Shown here: in pieces, positions 24,657-32,521 of the stretch
How the letters are laid out: each line of letters begins with the position of its first letter
Position numbering within the stretch: the stretch's first letter is position 1
Assembly (NCBI GenBank): GCA_018240405.1
Contig: JAFEFW010000619.1
Location: forward strand, 1 to 43,048
Length of the DNA stretch: 43,048 nucleotides
Reading direction: 5' to 3'
Origin: Pseudomonadota bacterium
GTDB taxonomy: Bacteria > Pseudomonadota > Alphaproteobacteria > Acetobacterales > Acetobacteraceae
Program-made: the position numbers and the translations under genes
Notes under the pieces: model-generated
The model's input: only the letters and a program-made list of their open reading frames with translations
Databases searched by the model: none
Told to the model about the DNA's origin: nothing

Positions 24657-24833
24657 ATGGCAGAGTACCGACTCTATTTGCTGGACGTGCAGGGGCGGAT
24701 TGTCAAAGCGACGCCGGCCGATTGCGACTCGGACGAGGAAGCGCTTCGCACCGCCGAAGCCATGCTGCGTTCCGGGCAAGCGATCGAGGTATGGCAGCGT
24801 GATCGCCGCGTGGGCGTGGTCAAGCGCGCGTAG
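24657..24833 (+). CDS. Small hypothetical protein (58 aa)
   Basis: A 58-residue protein begins MAEYRLYLLDVQGRI, followed by an acidic Ala-rich helix (DSDEEALRTAEAMLRSGQAIEVW) and a short basic end (RDRRVGVVKRA). The ATG at 24657 follows GCGAGAAGG. This pattern of RLYLLD, an acidic helix and an EVW strand recalls a family of small cytoplasmic proteins common in Methylobacterium, Bradyrhizobium and Acetobacteraceae, whose function is unknown. It is monocistronic and preceded by an AT-rich promoter-like block. Confidence 0.65.
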   Translation: MAEYRLYLLDVQGRIVKATPADCDSDEEALRTAEAMLRSGQAIEVWQRDRRVGVVKRA

Positions 24834-25016
24834 TACCCGGTGCCTGTGACGCGAACCGGCGGTTTCCGCGTCATGGTTCGTGGACTGGCGCTGTCGGACG
24901 CGATGTGCCACTTCCGGTAGCCCGGACCATGGGGACAATTCCACTGGCGTGTAGACGGACCATGACAAGAAAGCAACGGGTACGAGGTCGCGTCAAAGGC
25001 AGCAGGCGTAAGTCTG
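24834..25016. other. Short convergent spacer
   Basis: The 183 bases between the converging small genes hold nothing recognisable. A 21-codon basic frame starting at 24961 has no ribosome-binding site and is not proposed as a gene. Confidence 0.3.
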
Positions 25017-25295
25017 TTACCCGGTGAACCAGATCTCCACCAAGCCGAGCGGGTCGCTTGGCTGCCGCTCTGACAGCGTCAGACCGTCTGGGAGTTGTGC
25101 CCGCAACTCGGCGAGCGTCTCGGCGACAAGCACATACGGCGTCGGCTGCCTGACCATGAAGCGGGCCATGAAAGCGCCAGGCTGTGGCTGATCGCGCATG
25201 ACAATCCACCCGGCGAGGGCGTGGTCGCGACAGGCGTCGGCCGACAGCGCATAGGCTTTCTCCCGGTCGACGACCTGATTGGCGGGGACCGTCAT
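25017..25295 (-). CDS. Small hypothetical protein (92 aa)
   Basis: This 92-residue soluble protein begins MTVPANQVVDREKAYALSAD. It contains WIVMRDQPQPGAFMARFMV, PTPYVLVAETLAELRAQLPDGLTLSERQPSDP and ends VEIWFTG. No membrane segment or signal is seen. The sequence is balanced and domain-like, so it is probably a real conserved small protein, but I cannot name its function. Its start overlaps the stop of the upstream small gene by one base (TGATG), so the two are translationally coupled. Confidence 0.6.
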   Translation of the reverse strand: MTVPANQVVDREKAYALSADACRDHALAGWIVMRDQPQPGAFMARFMVRQPTPYVLVAETLAELRAQLPDGLTLSERQPSDPLGLVEIWFTG

Positions 25296-25531
25296 CAGTC
25301 CCGGGCCAGCGGCAGCCCATAAGCTGAGTGTGGGGAGGCCGGTGGCTTCTTCATGACGACGAAGTTGGATTTCTGAAGGTATTCGACCAGGCGTTCGGCC
25401 GCGATCCGAGCCATCAACTCGTCGCCTTGATGTGTGCGTCGGCGACCACTGTATGAGAGAGCAAAGGCGAGGGCCTGGATCAGGTCCTCATCAGTGGCGG
25501 GGGTGAGGCGTGGGGGGGCAGGATCGGACAT
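25295..25531 (-). CDS. Small hypothetical protein (78 aa), coupled to the next gene
   Basis: This 78-residue protein begins MSDPAPPRLTPATDEDLIQALAFALSYSGRRRTHQGDELMARIAAERLVEYLQKSNFVVMKKP. It looks like a compact helical protein with an Asp/Glu-rich start and a basic middle. The ATG at 25531 is used because the earlier in-frame codons give an unrelated hydrophobic stretch. It overlaps the following gene by one base. No function could be assigned; the arrangement suggests a two-gene unit whose products may act together. Confidence 0.6.
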   Translation of the reverse strand: MSDPAPPRLTPATDEDLIQALAFALSYSGRRRTHQGDELMARIAAERLVEYLQKSNFVVMKKPPASPHSAYGLPLARD

Positions 25532-25903
25532 GGACGGAGCGTAAGGCAGGGTATCGAACATATCAAGAACAAAAAGCACCTGCGTCGGACGCAGACCTAA
25601 CGCGACGGGTGATCCGCAAGTGGCAGCCGATGCGTATCATGCAAGATTCATACAAGGCGCGGCCGAGACATCACCCACTGATGGGTGCGGCGGCCCGATT
25701 TGAGCAACTGAGCCAGGACGCCTCGCTATTGGTGCAATCGTTAACGAGTTCAGCGGCGAGGGGGCGAGCGCAGGAAGGCCTTCGAGTTACCATCATGCTG
25801 CGGTGCAATAATGGTTCGTAAGCCGCGGAACGTTACAGATATGTGGCTCTTATCAATGATAACGAAAGAGTGGCGCTGAAACTAAATATTTGTCAAATTG
25901 CAG
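25532..25903. other. 372-base gap, AT-richer, with two hairpins
   Basis: No confident gene. A perfect small stem, CTGCGTC and GACGCAG (about 25586-25600), is followed on the minus strand by GTGCTTTTTG. It could be a weak terminator for a transcript coming from the gene at 25904. A second stem, CACCCA/TGGGTG, lies near 25674-25689. A plus-strand frame ending at 25821 holds a plausible 63-codon tail (ATG near 25630) with helical content, but its third-position GC is low and it lacks a ribosome-binding site. The 25820-25900 part is AT-rich. Confidence 0.35.
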
Positions 25904-26245
25904 CTATAGGCCTGTTGACGCGTACAAGCTTGCTTCGGCCGCAGCTTGACGGTCGATGAGATTGAGGACGGACCGTGAGGCGTTGATCGCCTCCCGGCTT
26001 GAGGCAACCATTTGCCGGATGTAAGAGCGACGGCGGGTGAGGGTGAACAGATAGCCCGGTGTAATTCTGTCAGGCGTGATGCGAAGAGCATCCTCCCTCG
26101 CCGCCGCAACCGCCTGAGCTTCCAGAGTTTCGGCGTAGGCCAGAAGACGCGCCCGCCCGGGCTCATAATGTGGCAATTCCTCACCTAACCGGCGGGCCCG
26201 ATTGGCACGAGCCTTCATATCCAATAGGGCCCGCCAAGTGGTCAC
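25904..26245 (-). CDS. Small helical hypothetical protein (113 aa)
   Basis: The protein of about 113 residues starts at GTG 26245 (read as TTWRALLDMKARANRARRLGEEL), with GGAG seven bases upstream. It is almost wholly helical and rich in Ala, Arg and Glu (PHYEPGRARLLAYAETLEAQAVAAARED). It then has ITPGYLFTLTRRRSYIRQMVASSREAINASRSVLNLIDRQ. The first half resembles small W-R-x-LLD-x-KARA-type helical proteins frequent in alphaproteobacteria with no known role. A longer frame up to 26350 adds a Cys/Val-rich stretch unlike a protein and is rejected. Confidence 0.55.
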   Translation of the reverse strand: MTTWRALLDMKARANRARRLGEELPHYEPGRARLLAYAETLEAQAVAAAREDALRITPDRITPGYLFTLTRRRSYIRQMVASSREAINASRSVLNLIDRQAAAEASLYASTGL

Positions 26246-26804
26246 GTGTAAACTCCGAGACAATGCGTAAACCCAGATGCACACCCTTACACCTACGCAC
26301 GTATGGAAATAAACCGGAAACCGCTCTTGGACTGTGGCAACGAATATCAAATTTCCGAGATGTTCGTTCCGGGTGGTTTCCTAGCTGAACTCTCGCGTGC
26401 GGGCAGCCAACGCTGCAGTCAAGCGGCCGGTTGCTGCGAGAGCCGGCCCGTTCTGGTTGCCAATGCGCGCATATGCTACGCGGGCTGAGCACCATCGCGC
26501 AGTGCACCAATTAGCCGGCAATCGTCACCCACTCGGGATTCAACGCGATCAAAGGCAAGCGCAGGTGGCGGCACTGATGCCACCTGCTATCCCGCGCCCT
26601 GCCGTGGCAGAAGCTCGGACATCCTGCTTCAGGATTCCTGACCGTCAGCGGCACCCAGGCCGCAACGGGCTCCACCCATTCCTGTACTGTCACATCCGCG
26701 TGGTGCAGGTTCTTCGCGATCTCCCACAGCCTGGCTTGAGCGTTCGTACCTTTCCGGGCGACGACGTCGCATCACCCGCGCGCAATGGCATTATGGTGCG
26801 CCCC
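26246..26804. other. 559-base gap with a possible decayed gene
   Basis: No sound gene. On the minus strand an 87-codon open frame (26771 to 26511) has no good start but reads protein-like in its middle (LWEIAKNLHHADVTVQEWVE and WVPLTVRNPEAG) and ends VTIAG. Its third-position GC is lower than in the neighbours. It may be the remnant of a gene that has lost its 5' end. The 235-codon plus frame that covers the same stretch is His/Arg/Pro-rich and is most likely its antisense shadow. Confidence 0.35.
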
Positions 26805-27023
26805 TCATTTATTCTTTGGGTCGTGCATCGCATTCAGCGCAGCGCGCAGCTCGTCCGGCTTGCGGATGCCTGGCGTAGCTCCCGCCAACGGATCATTGGG
26901 GCCGCCGATACCTGCGGTCTTGCCGCCCGTTTCCTGATTCCGTTTCGTGGAGGAATAGCTCCACCACAGAAAGCCAAGAAAAAGAGCAAATGTTGTAATA
27001 GCCAGGAGGAAAATGGGATCCAT
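26805..27023 (-). CDS. Small single-pass membrane protein (72 aa)
   Basis: This 72-residue protein has one N-terminal membrane helix (MDPIFLLAITTFALFLGFLWWSY). A basic junction (SSTKRNQ) and a hydrophilic Gly/Pro-rich tail (GIGGPNDPLAGATPGIRKPDELRAALNAMHDPKNK) follow. The tail is probably cytoplasmic if the helix is N-out; the topology is a guess. A TTG at 27029 with GAGAG five bases ahead is an alternative start that adds two residues. The function is unknown. It stands alone between gaps. Confidence 0.6.
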   Translation of the reverse strand: MDPIFLLAITTFALFLGFLWWSYSSTKRNQETGGKTAGIGGPNDPLAGATPGIRKPDELRAALNAMHDPKNK

Positions 27024-27275
27024 CGACAAGTTCTCTCTTTTGCGGGCTCAGCCTTCCAACAACCGATGGCAGGCAAAGCGGTTCCCCATTGGCATGTAGA
27101 TTGATGAAGAAGGCCCATCGTCGGCTGCGCCTTCTGGTGGCATCCTTCGGGTCAGCTGCCAGCGCTGGATTACGCGCGGCCTGATCTCCTCCGTGTCAGC
27201 TCCGCGGCGAACGCGGTCAACTACGGTCAAGACCAAGAACCACACGGGAAACCGTTACTCCGGCGTGTGGCACGG
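27024..27275. other. Gap upstream of small membrane protein
   Basis: About 250 bases between the MscS gene stop and the small membrane-protein start. A 65-codon minus frame (GTG at 27245) begins hydrophobic and turns basic but has no ribosome-binding site or recognisable motif. I see nothing else. Confidence 0.3.
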
Positions 27276-28112
27276 TTACGATTGGCCGGACGAATGCCGT
27301 TCCTTGTCATCGTCGCGGGCTCCGACCGCAAGGCCATCATAGACGGCCTGGATCACATCGCTCTTCGCCTCCGCAGCCAGGTTCTTATCGGCCGGGGCGA
27401 ATATGACAACGATCTCCAGCTCGTTGGTCCTCGGATCCCGGTCAAGCAACGCCTTTGGAGGTGGTTCCTTTTTTACTGTCGGAAGCGATAGCGCGATTGC
27501 CTCGATCTGGCGCCGGGCGTGAGCCGGATCGCGATCCGGCAGCCGGAACCGAGCCTCTGTGGTGAGCGGTGGGCGCGGGTAGGCGCTGAAGTTCCGCAAC
27601 GGTTGGCCCCAGACGCTGCCATTGGGGACGATCACCTGCACGGCATCCTCGGTCACGATCTCAGTCCAGAACAGCGACAGCTCTCTGACCTTCCCCTCAA
27701 TGCCGCCGACCTGGACATTGTCGCCAATCCGGAAAGGCCGGAAGATCAGCAGCATCACGCCCGCTGCCAGATGCGACAGTGTCCCCTGCAGCGCCAGGCC
27801 GATCGCAAGCCCGGCAGCGCCGAGCACGGTCACCAGGCTGGTGGTCTGGATGCCGAACTGCGACAACACGGCAATCAGGACCAGTGTCAGCACGAAGTAG
27901 CGGACAATGTTGCTGAAGAAGGTCTTCAGCATCGCATCCAGGTGCGCTGTGCGGTTGAGGGACCGCATCACCAGTGACTGCACCCGCCCGGCGGCCCAGA
28001 AGCCAATAATGAGAATGCCGATCGCGGCCAGCACGTGCAGCGTGTGCGTCACGATCAGTGGCAGCAGGAAACGTGCTTCCGCCAGCCAGTACTGTGGATC
28101 TGCGTTCAACAT
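27276..28112 (-). CDS. Small-conductance mechanosensitive channel, MscS family
   Basis: This 278-residue inner-membrane channel has three N-terminal helices, the last being the pore-lining TM3 with LVTVLGAAGLAIGLALQGTLSHLAAGVMLLIFRPF. Its alternating Gly/Ala pattern and the Gln before the hinge are as in MscS. The beta domain follows (FRIGDNVQVGGIEGKVRELSLFWTEI, VIVPNGSVWGQPLRNFS), and then the C-terminal alpha/beta domain. The length agrees with MscS itself (286 residues). It releases solutes during osmotic downshock. The gene stands alone. Confidence 0.93.
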   Translation of the reverse strand: MLNADPQYWLAEARFLLPLIVTHTLHVLAAIGILIIGFWAAGRVQSLVMRSLNRTAHLDAMLKTFFSNIVRYFVLTLVLIAVLSQFGIQTTSLVTVLGAAGLAIGLALQGTLSHLAAGVMLLIFRPFRIGDNVQVGGIEGKVRELSLFWTEIVTEDAVQVIVPNGSVWGQPLRNFSAYPRPPLTTEARFRLPDRDPAHARRQIEAIALSLPTVKKEPPPKALLDRDPRTNELEIVVIFAPADKNLAAEAKSDVIQAVYDGLAVGARDDDKERHSSGQS

Positions 28113-28258
28113 ATCTGGTCGAACCCTGTCTGTCCCAAGGGGTTTCAGTCCGCTTCGCGGCGAGCCCCTGATCGAAAGCGATGCACAGACGATCCAACCA
28201 AGGGGAAACCTGCGCCGAGGTCGCCAGCTTCAGCCGTACGATCACCCGGAGGCACGCA

Positions 28259-29041
28259 TCACCACTTTTCCGTCCATGGCCGCAGCACAATCTCATACGC
28301 CCAGGTTGAGCGGTGCTGACGGTGCAGGTGGAGGTATGTTTCGGCAATGCGATCCGGGTCAGCCATGTTGTCATCAACGGTCGTTCCGGCCCGCCGATGT
28401 GCGCGGGTTCCGTCCTCCCGTGTCCAGCCGATTGCCGCGTCGATCGGCACATTGGCGACGTGAATCCCCTGCGGCATGAGTTCCCGCGCCATACTTTGCG
28501 CCAGGCCGGATTTTGCATGACAGGCCATGGCAAACGCGCCGCTGGCGGGGAAGCCCTTCAATGCGGCGCTGGCGTTGGTGAAGATGATTGTGCCTCTGGC
28601 GCCGTTCGCACCCGGCCTGTTCTCCCGCATGAACCGCGCGGCCTGTTGCCCGACCAGGAAGGCGCTGAACGCCGCGTTCAGGATCGTCTGGCGCACCATA
28701 TCTGGTTCGACCTCGGTGATCGTCTTGCCGAAGACATCGGGAACGCGGCCGTCAATGTTGTGGACGACCAGTGTCGGCGAACCGAGGTCTCGCATGACGT
28801 CAGCAAACAACCGCTCAACAGACGCAGGATTGCTGGCATCACACGCGTATCGGCGCACGCCGTGCGCCGTCTCCAACGTGCGCAGGACCGGCTTCTCTGG
28901 GTCTCTCGCTGCGACGGCGACGCTCATGCCGTTCGCGGCAAACAGCCGCGCGCAGCTTGCGCTGATGCCAGGGCCGCCTCCGACGATGAGGGCAACATCG
29001 CCCGCGGCCGGTTCAGGGTCACTTGCTCTGGCTTCAGTCAT
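28259..29041 (-). CDS. Short-chain dehydrogenase-like protein lacking the catalytic Tyr
   Basis: This 260-residue Rossmann-fold protein of the SDR superfamily has the N-terminal cofactor motif ALIVGGGPGISASCARLF (the last Gly of TGxxxGxG is Ser) and a VVHNIDG segment where NNAG is usual. The active-site region TNASAALKGFPASGAFAMACHAKSGL has Lys177 in place, but the catalytic Tyr position (173) is Ala. The surroundings are well ordered (GIHVANVPIDAAIGW), so this looks like a conserved non-canonical subfamily and not decay. GGAGG lies eight bases before the ATG at 29041. It is divergent from the class-V aminotransferase-like gene. The reaction, if any, is unknown. Confidence 0.85.
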   Translation of the reverse strand: MTEARASDPEPAAGDVALIVGGGPGISASCARLFAANGMSVAVAARDPEKPVLRTLETAHGVRRYACDASNPASVERLFADVMRDLGSPTLVVHNIDGRVPDVFGKTITEVEPDMVRQTILNAAFSAFLVGQQAARFMRENRPGANGARGTIIFTNASAALKGFPASGAFAMACHAKSGLAQSMARELMPQGIHVANVPIDAAIGWTREDGTRAHRRAGTTVDDNMADPDRIAETYLHLHRQHRSTWAYEIVLRPWTEKW

Positions 29042-29197
29042 GTCTCGTGCCTCCATTTGCCGGCTTCCGGATGAGGACGCCCGCTTGCGCTCGCGTCCGC
29101 ACAACGGTGCACGACGCATGCATCCGCCAGCAGTGTCAAACCGGCTAGCCTCTGCGCGCATTCGCCATCCGCACCGAAACCGCGCTACGCTGCCGCG

Positions 29198-30307
29198 ATG
29201 TCCCCGCTCTTCGACCCAGCCGACTTTCAAATTCCCCCTGGCATTACCCATGTCTGTGCCGGCGGCGAAACTGCGGCCCTGCGCAGCCACGATCAGGCCA
29301 TGCTGCGCTACCTCGCCGACAAATCCGCGGGTTTTCCGGGCAGAGCCAACCAGGAAGCCGAAATCGAGGCCGCACGCGCCGGCATCGCCCGCCTCTGGGG
29401 CGTGGGCGCCGACGAGATCGGCTTTGTCTCCAACGTCGCCGAGGGCGTCTCCATCGTCGCCGAGAGCCTTGATTGGCGTGACGGCGACGCCATCGCGATC
29501 GACGCCGTTGAATACCCGTCGGTGGTCGGACCCATCGCGCTCCGTCGTACCCCACCCATCCGGCTGAACCAGGCACGCGGCTCCGAACCCGGACGGGTGG
29601 CTGAACTGGCCGCGCCGGGCACCCGCATCATCGCTGCCAGCTATGTCTCCTACCTGACGGGCGAACGCACTGACCTGCGAGCATTGCGTGCAGCGGCCGA
29701 TCGCGTCGGCGCACTTTTGGTTGTCGATTTCACCCAGGCCTCCGGCTATCTGCCGATCGAGGCTTCTCTCGCCGACTTCGCGTTCTCCGCCTGCTACAAA
29801 TGGATGCTCGGCATCACCGGCGTTGCCATCGCCTACTGGAACCGGGCACGCCAACCGGACTGGGCGCCGGCGTCGGCGGGGTGGCATTCCTTTGCGCCGG
29901 GTGGGCGTGGTTACGATGCGTTGCCGCCGTTGAAGCCGGACGCCATGCGCTTCACACGGGGCAACCCGGCACATTGCCCGGTCTACGTCCTGAACAATGC
30001 CCTGAACTACCTGCACCGCCATGACCCCGCGGCGATCCAGCGCCATGTGCAGTCGCTCACGACAGCATTGCTGGATCAGCTGCGTGATCTGCAGATCCCG
30101 ACCTCGACGCCGGCGGATCCGGCACGGCACGGCGCCAGCGTCTGCATTCCGTCAGAGCGCGCCGGGGAACTCGAGGTGCAACTGCGGGAACGCGGCGTGT
30201 TCACCTGGAACGGCCAGGGCCGGGTGCGGATCAGCTTCCACGGTTATAACGACATGTCCGATGTCGGCTGCATCGTCGATGCCCTGCGGGCCTGCGGACC
30301 GGTCTAA
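29198..30307 (+). CDS. PLP-dependent aminotransferase class V-fold enzyme
   Basis: This 369-residue enzyme belongs to the class-V aminotransferase/cysteine-desulfurase fold. The cofactor-binding Asp lies in VVDFTQASGYLPI, and the Schiff-base Lys lies in the segment FSACYKWMLGITG, which replaces the usual H-K of desulfurases by Y-K. GADEIGFVSNVAEGVSIVAESL matches the phosphate-binding N-terminal block, and the C-terminal small domain ends GYNDMSDVGCIVDAL. The family includes kynureninases, isopenicillin-N epimerases and desulfurases; the exact activity cannot be read here. It is divergent from the SDR-like gene (156-base spacer) and convergent with the beta-helix gene, 20 bases away. Confidence 0.88.
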   Translation: MSPLFDPADFQIPPGITHVCAGGETAALRSHDQAMLRYLADKSAGFPGRANQEAEIEAARAGIARLWGVGADEIGFVSNVAEGVSIVAESLDWRDGDAIAIDAVEYPSVVGPIALRRTPPIRLNQARGSEPGRVAELAAPGTRIIAASYVSYLTGERTDLRALRAAADRVGALLVVDFTQASGYLPIEASLADFAFSACYKWMLGITGVAIAYWNRARQPDWAPASAGWHSFAPGGRGYDALPPLKPDAMRFTRGNPAHCPVYVLNNALNYLHRHDPAAIQRHVQSLTTALLDQLRDLQIPTSTPADPARHGASVCIPSERAGELEVQLRERGVFTWNGQGRVRISFHGYNDMSDVGCIVDALRACGPV

Positions 30308-30327
30308 TCCGATCAGACAATCTTTGA

Positions 30328-31281
30328 TCAGGGGATGATGCTGCCTGCGCCCTGCAGCGGCTGGGCATCGCCGCTGATTCGATTGTCGATCAACTGCACC
30401 GGGACCTGCGCGGCGTTGCGCACAAAAGTCGTGCCGCCTGGCACATCGGTGCGGAAATAGTTTTCCTTGATGACCATCGTGTTGGTCGGGTTCCTGGTCC
30501 CCTCTGTGGCGATGGAGATGGCAACGCGGCGATTGCCTGAATTCGGGCCCTTCTGCAGCATTGTCTTTTCGATCAGCAGGTCGCCGCCCTGCGCCGTCTC
30601 GACCAGATAGCTGGAGGTGCCGCCGAGCCCGTCCTCGATCCGGCTGTTGCGGATGACCGTGCGCAGCGCCCGCGACTTGATGTGGTGGCCGTCCCGGGTC
30701 GCGAGGAACCGGCAATTGTCGATCTCAAGCAGACCGATTGGTGCGCCGGCATAGACGCCATGAGCGCAGCCGGCGACGCAGGAGCCATTGCCAATGAACG
30801 CGCTGTTGCTGATGCGCAAAATGCTCTTATCGGAGCCAACGGCCAGGATGCCGTTTTCATTGCGCTCGAACCGGCTGTTCAATACCGTCAGGTTTTCGCC
30901 GCTGACCCGGATGCCGGCGCCGTTGCGGTCGGGTACCGCGGCCTCCCGGAAGGTGATGCCATCGACGGTGACATTGTTGCCTGTCACTACGAAGATGCCC
31001 TTTGCCTCACAGGTCTTCTCCGCCAGAACGACCTGCGGCGCCGCGGCGCGGATGGTGATATCTGACGCTCTCCAAACGGCGCAGTCCCGATACTCGCCCG
31101 GATCGATGATAATCACATCGCCGGGCTTTGCTGCTGCGGCTGCCTGCGACGGCAGCTTCATCGCCCGGGTCGGCCCAACGAGCAGATCGCGCGCGGCGGC
31201 AGGGCCGGACAGCGCGATGAGCGACCCCAACAAGAGCGTTGCAGTCAAGTAAGGCACCAGCCTAGGGCGCGCACGGGTCAT
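30328..31281 (-). CDS. Secreted right-handed beta-helix protein, copy 1
   Basis: This 317-residue exported protein has a signal peptide (MTRARPRLVPYLTATLLLGSLIALSGPAAARD) and then repeated beta-helix coils of the PbH1/NosD-like type. Examples are NNVTVDGITFREAAVP, ENLTVLNSRFERNENGI, SILRISNSAFIGNGSC and GLLEIDNCRF. Cys occur at YRDCAVW, EKTCEAKG, GSCVAGCAHG and DNCRF. A block HHIKSRALRTVIRNSRIEDG with conserved His/Lys/Arg would fit a polysaccharide-binding or lyase-type cleft. The neighbouring gene encodes a paralogue of exactly the same length that aligns without gaps. The nearby polysaccharide genes suggest a role in modifying or trimming an exported glycan. This is inference, since many such proteins are of unknown function. 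Confidence 0.88.
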   Translation of the reverse strand: MTRARPRLVPYLTATLLLGSLIALSGPAAARDLLVGPTRAMKLPSQAAAAAKPGDVIIIDPGEYRDCAVWRASDITIRAAAPQVVLAEKTCEAKGIFVVTGNNVTVDGITFREAAVPDRNGAGIRVSGENLTVLNSRFERNENGILAVGSDKSILRISNSAFIGNGSCVAGCAHGVYAGAPIGLLEIDNCRFLATRDGHHIKSRALRTVIRNSRIEDGLGGTSSYLVETAQGGDLLIEKTMLQKGPNSGNRRVAISIATEGTRNPTNTMVIKENYFRTDVPGGTTFVRNAAQVPVQLIDNRISGDAQPLQGAGSIIP

Positions 31282-31405
31282 GCCGGGAGTACGGCTGAAC
31301 CTGGTCGCTGCGTCAAGCAGTGTTACAACGCTCAGCAATCTTCAGCAGCGCATTCAATCTTTTGAATCACGCTGAAATCCACGGCCGGCGAACCCGAGGA
31401 TGACG

Positions 31406-32359
31406 TTACGGTGTGACGGTCCCCGGACCTTCCAGCATCTGCACCGTTCCGACCACATTGTTGTCGATCAGTTGCACCGGCGTGTCGGTGTAGTTCCGTA
31501 CAAAAACTGTGGGTTGTCGCACGTCGCTACGGAAGCGATTGTCCCGGATCACCAGCGCTTGCGTCGGGTTGCGGGTTGGCGACGCGCCGATCGCAATCGC
31601 GGTGCCCGGGTTGTCGCTGTTCGGTCCCTTCTGCAGATCGTTATTCTGCACCAGCAGACCACCCCCCTGCGCCGCCTCGATCAGGTAACTGGACGTGCCG
31701 CTTTCGCCGTCTTCGATGCGCGTGTCGCGGACGATCGTATTCAGGGCGCGCGACTTGATGTGGTGCGCTGTGCGCGTGTCAAGGAACACACAGCGCTCCA
31801 CCAGCAGCAGGCCGATCGGTGCGCCGGCGTACACGGCGTGGGCGCAGGCCTCGATGCAAGCGCCGTTGCCGATAAAGCTGCTGTCGGCGATGCGTAGCGT
31901 GCTCCTCGCTGTTCCACCCGCCAGAATGCCATTCTCGTTGTTCTCGAACCGGCTATTCAGGACCGTCAGGTTATCGCCATTCATCTTGATGCCGGCGCCG
32001 TTGCGGCCTGGCACGCTGGCGTTGCGGAAGGTCAGGCCCTGGATCGTGACGTTGCTGCCGAAAACAACGAAAATACCCTGGTTAAGGCAGGTCCGGTCTG
32101 TGAGAATCACGTTGCGGCCAACGCCCTGAATCGTCAGGTTGTTCGGGGTCCAGACGGCGCAGTCCGCATACAGGCCGTTCTCGATGCGCACGACGTCGCC
32201 GGGTTGCGCAATCGCCGCGGCTTGCGAGGGTGTCTTCAGCACGCGGGCTGGTCCAACCAGCAGGGTCTTCGCCATCGCCGGCACAGCCAGCATGAGCATG
32301 CCCGGGAGACAAAGCATTGCAGTCAAAAAAGGGATCAGGCTATGCCGCGCACGGATCAT
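31406..32359 (-). CDS. Secreted right-handed beta-helix protein, copy 2
   Basis: This 317-residue paralogue of the preceding gene aligns with it end to end without gaps, and clearly more than half of the residues are identical. It has a signal peptide (MIRARHSLIPFLTAMLCLPGMLMLAVPAMAK). The same Cys positions are kept (YADCAVW, DRTCLNQG, GACIEACAHA, VERCVF), as is the HHIKSRALNTIVRDTRIEDG block. Similarity continues for about 40 bases upstream of both starts, which fits a tandem duplication that copied part of the 5' region. The start at 32359 has only a weak AGGA next to it. It is divergent from the glycosyltransferase gene. Confidence 0.88.
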   Translation of the reverse strand: MIRARHSLIPFLTAMLCLPGMLMLAVPAMAKTLLVGPARVLKTPSQAAAIAQPGDVVRIENGLYADCAVWTPNNLTIQGVGRNVILTDRTCLNQGIFVVFGSNVTIQGLTFRNASVPGRNGAGIKMNGDNLTVLNSRFENNENGILAGGTARSTLRIADSSFIGNGACIEACAHAVYAGAPIGLLLVERCVFLDTRTAHHIKSRALNTIVRDTRIEDGESGTSSYLIEAAQGGGLLVQNNDLQKGPNSDNPGTAIAIGASPTRNPTQALVIRDNRFRSDVRQPTVFVRNYTDTPVQLIDNNVVGTVQMLEGPGTVTP

Positions 32360-32521
32360 TCCTGGGAGATCGGCTGAACGTGGGTGGCGCGTCAAGGTGC
32401 TCTGACCGGTGTCGCGGATGGTGACGGTCACCGGACCAAGCCACCCGCGCCGGCACCCAACGACAGCACTGTTGTGCCGCGGCCAGAATGACGGGCATGC
32501 CGTGCGCCGCCCCGCGCGCTG

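Noticed and set aside
24961-25026. 21-codon basic open frame (MTRKQRVRG...)
   Set aside because: It has no ribosome-binding site and overlaps the end of the opposing small gene; its amino-acid bias is easily produced by chance.
26397-27104. 235-codon plus-strand frame
   Set aside because: It is His/Arg/Pro-rich with no motif or ribosome-binding site, and it runs antisense across the small membrane-protein gene.
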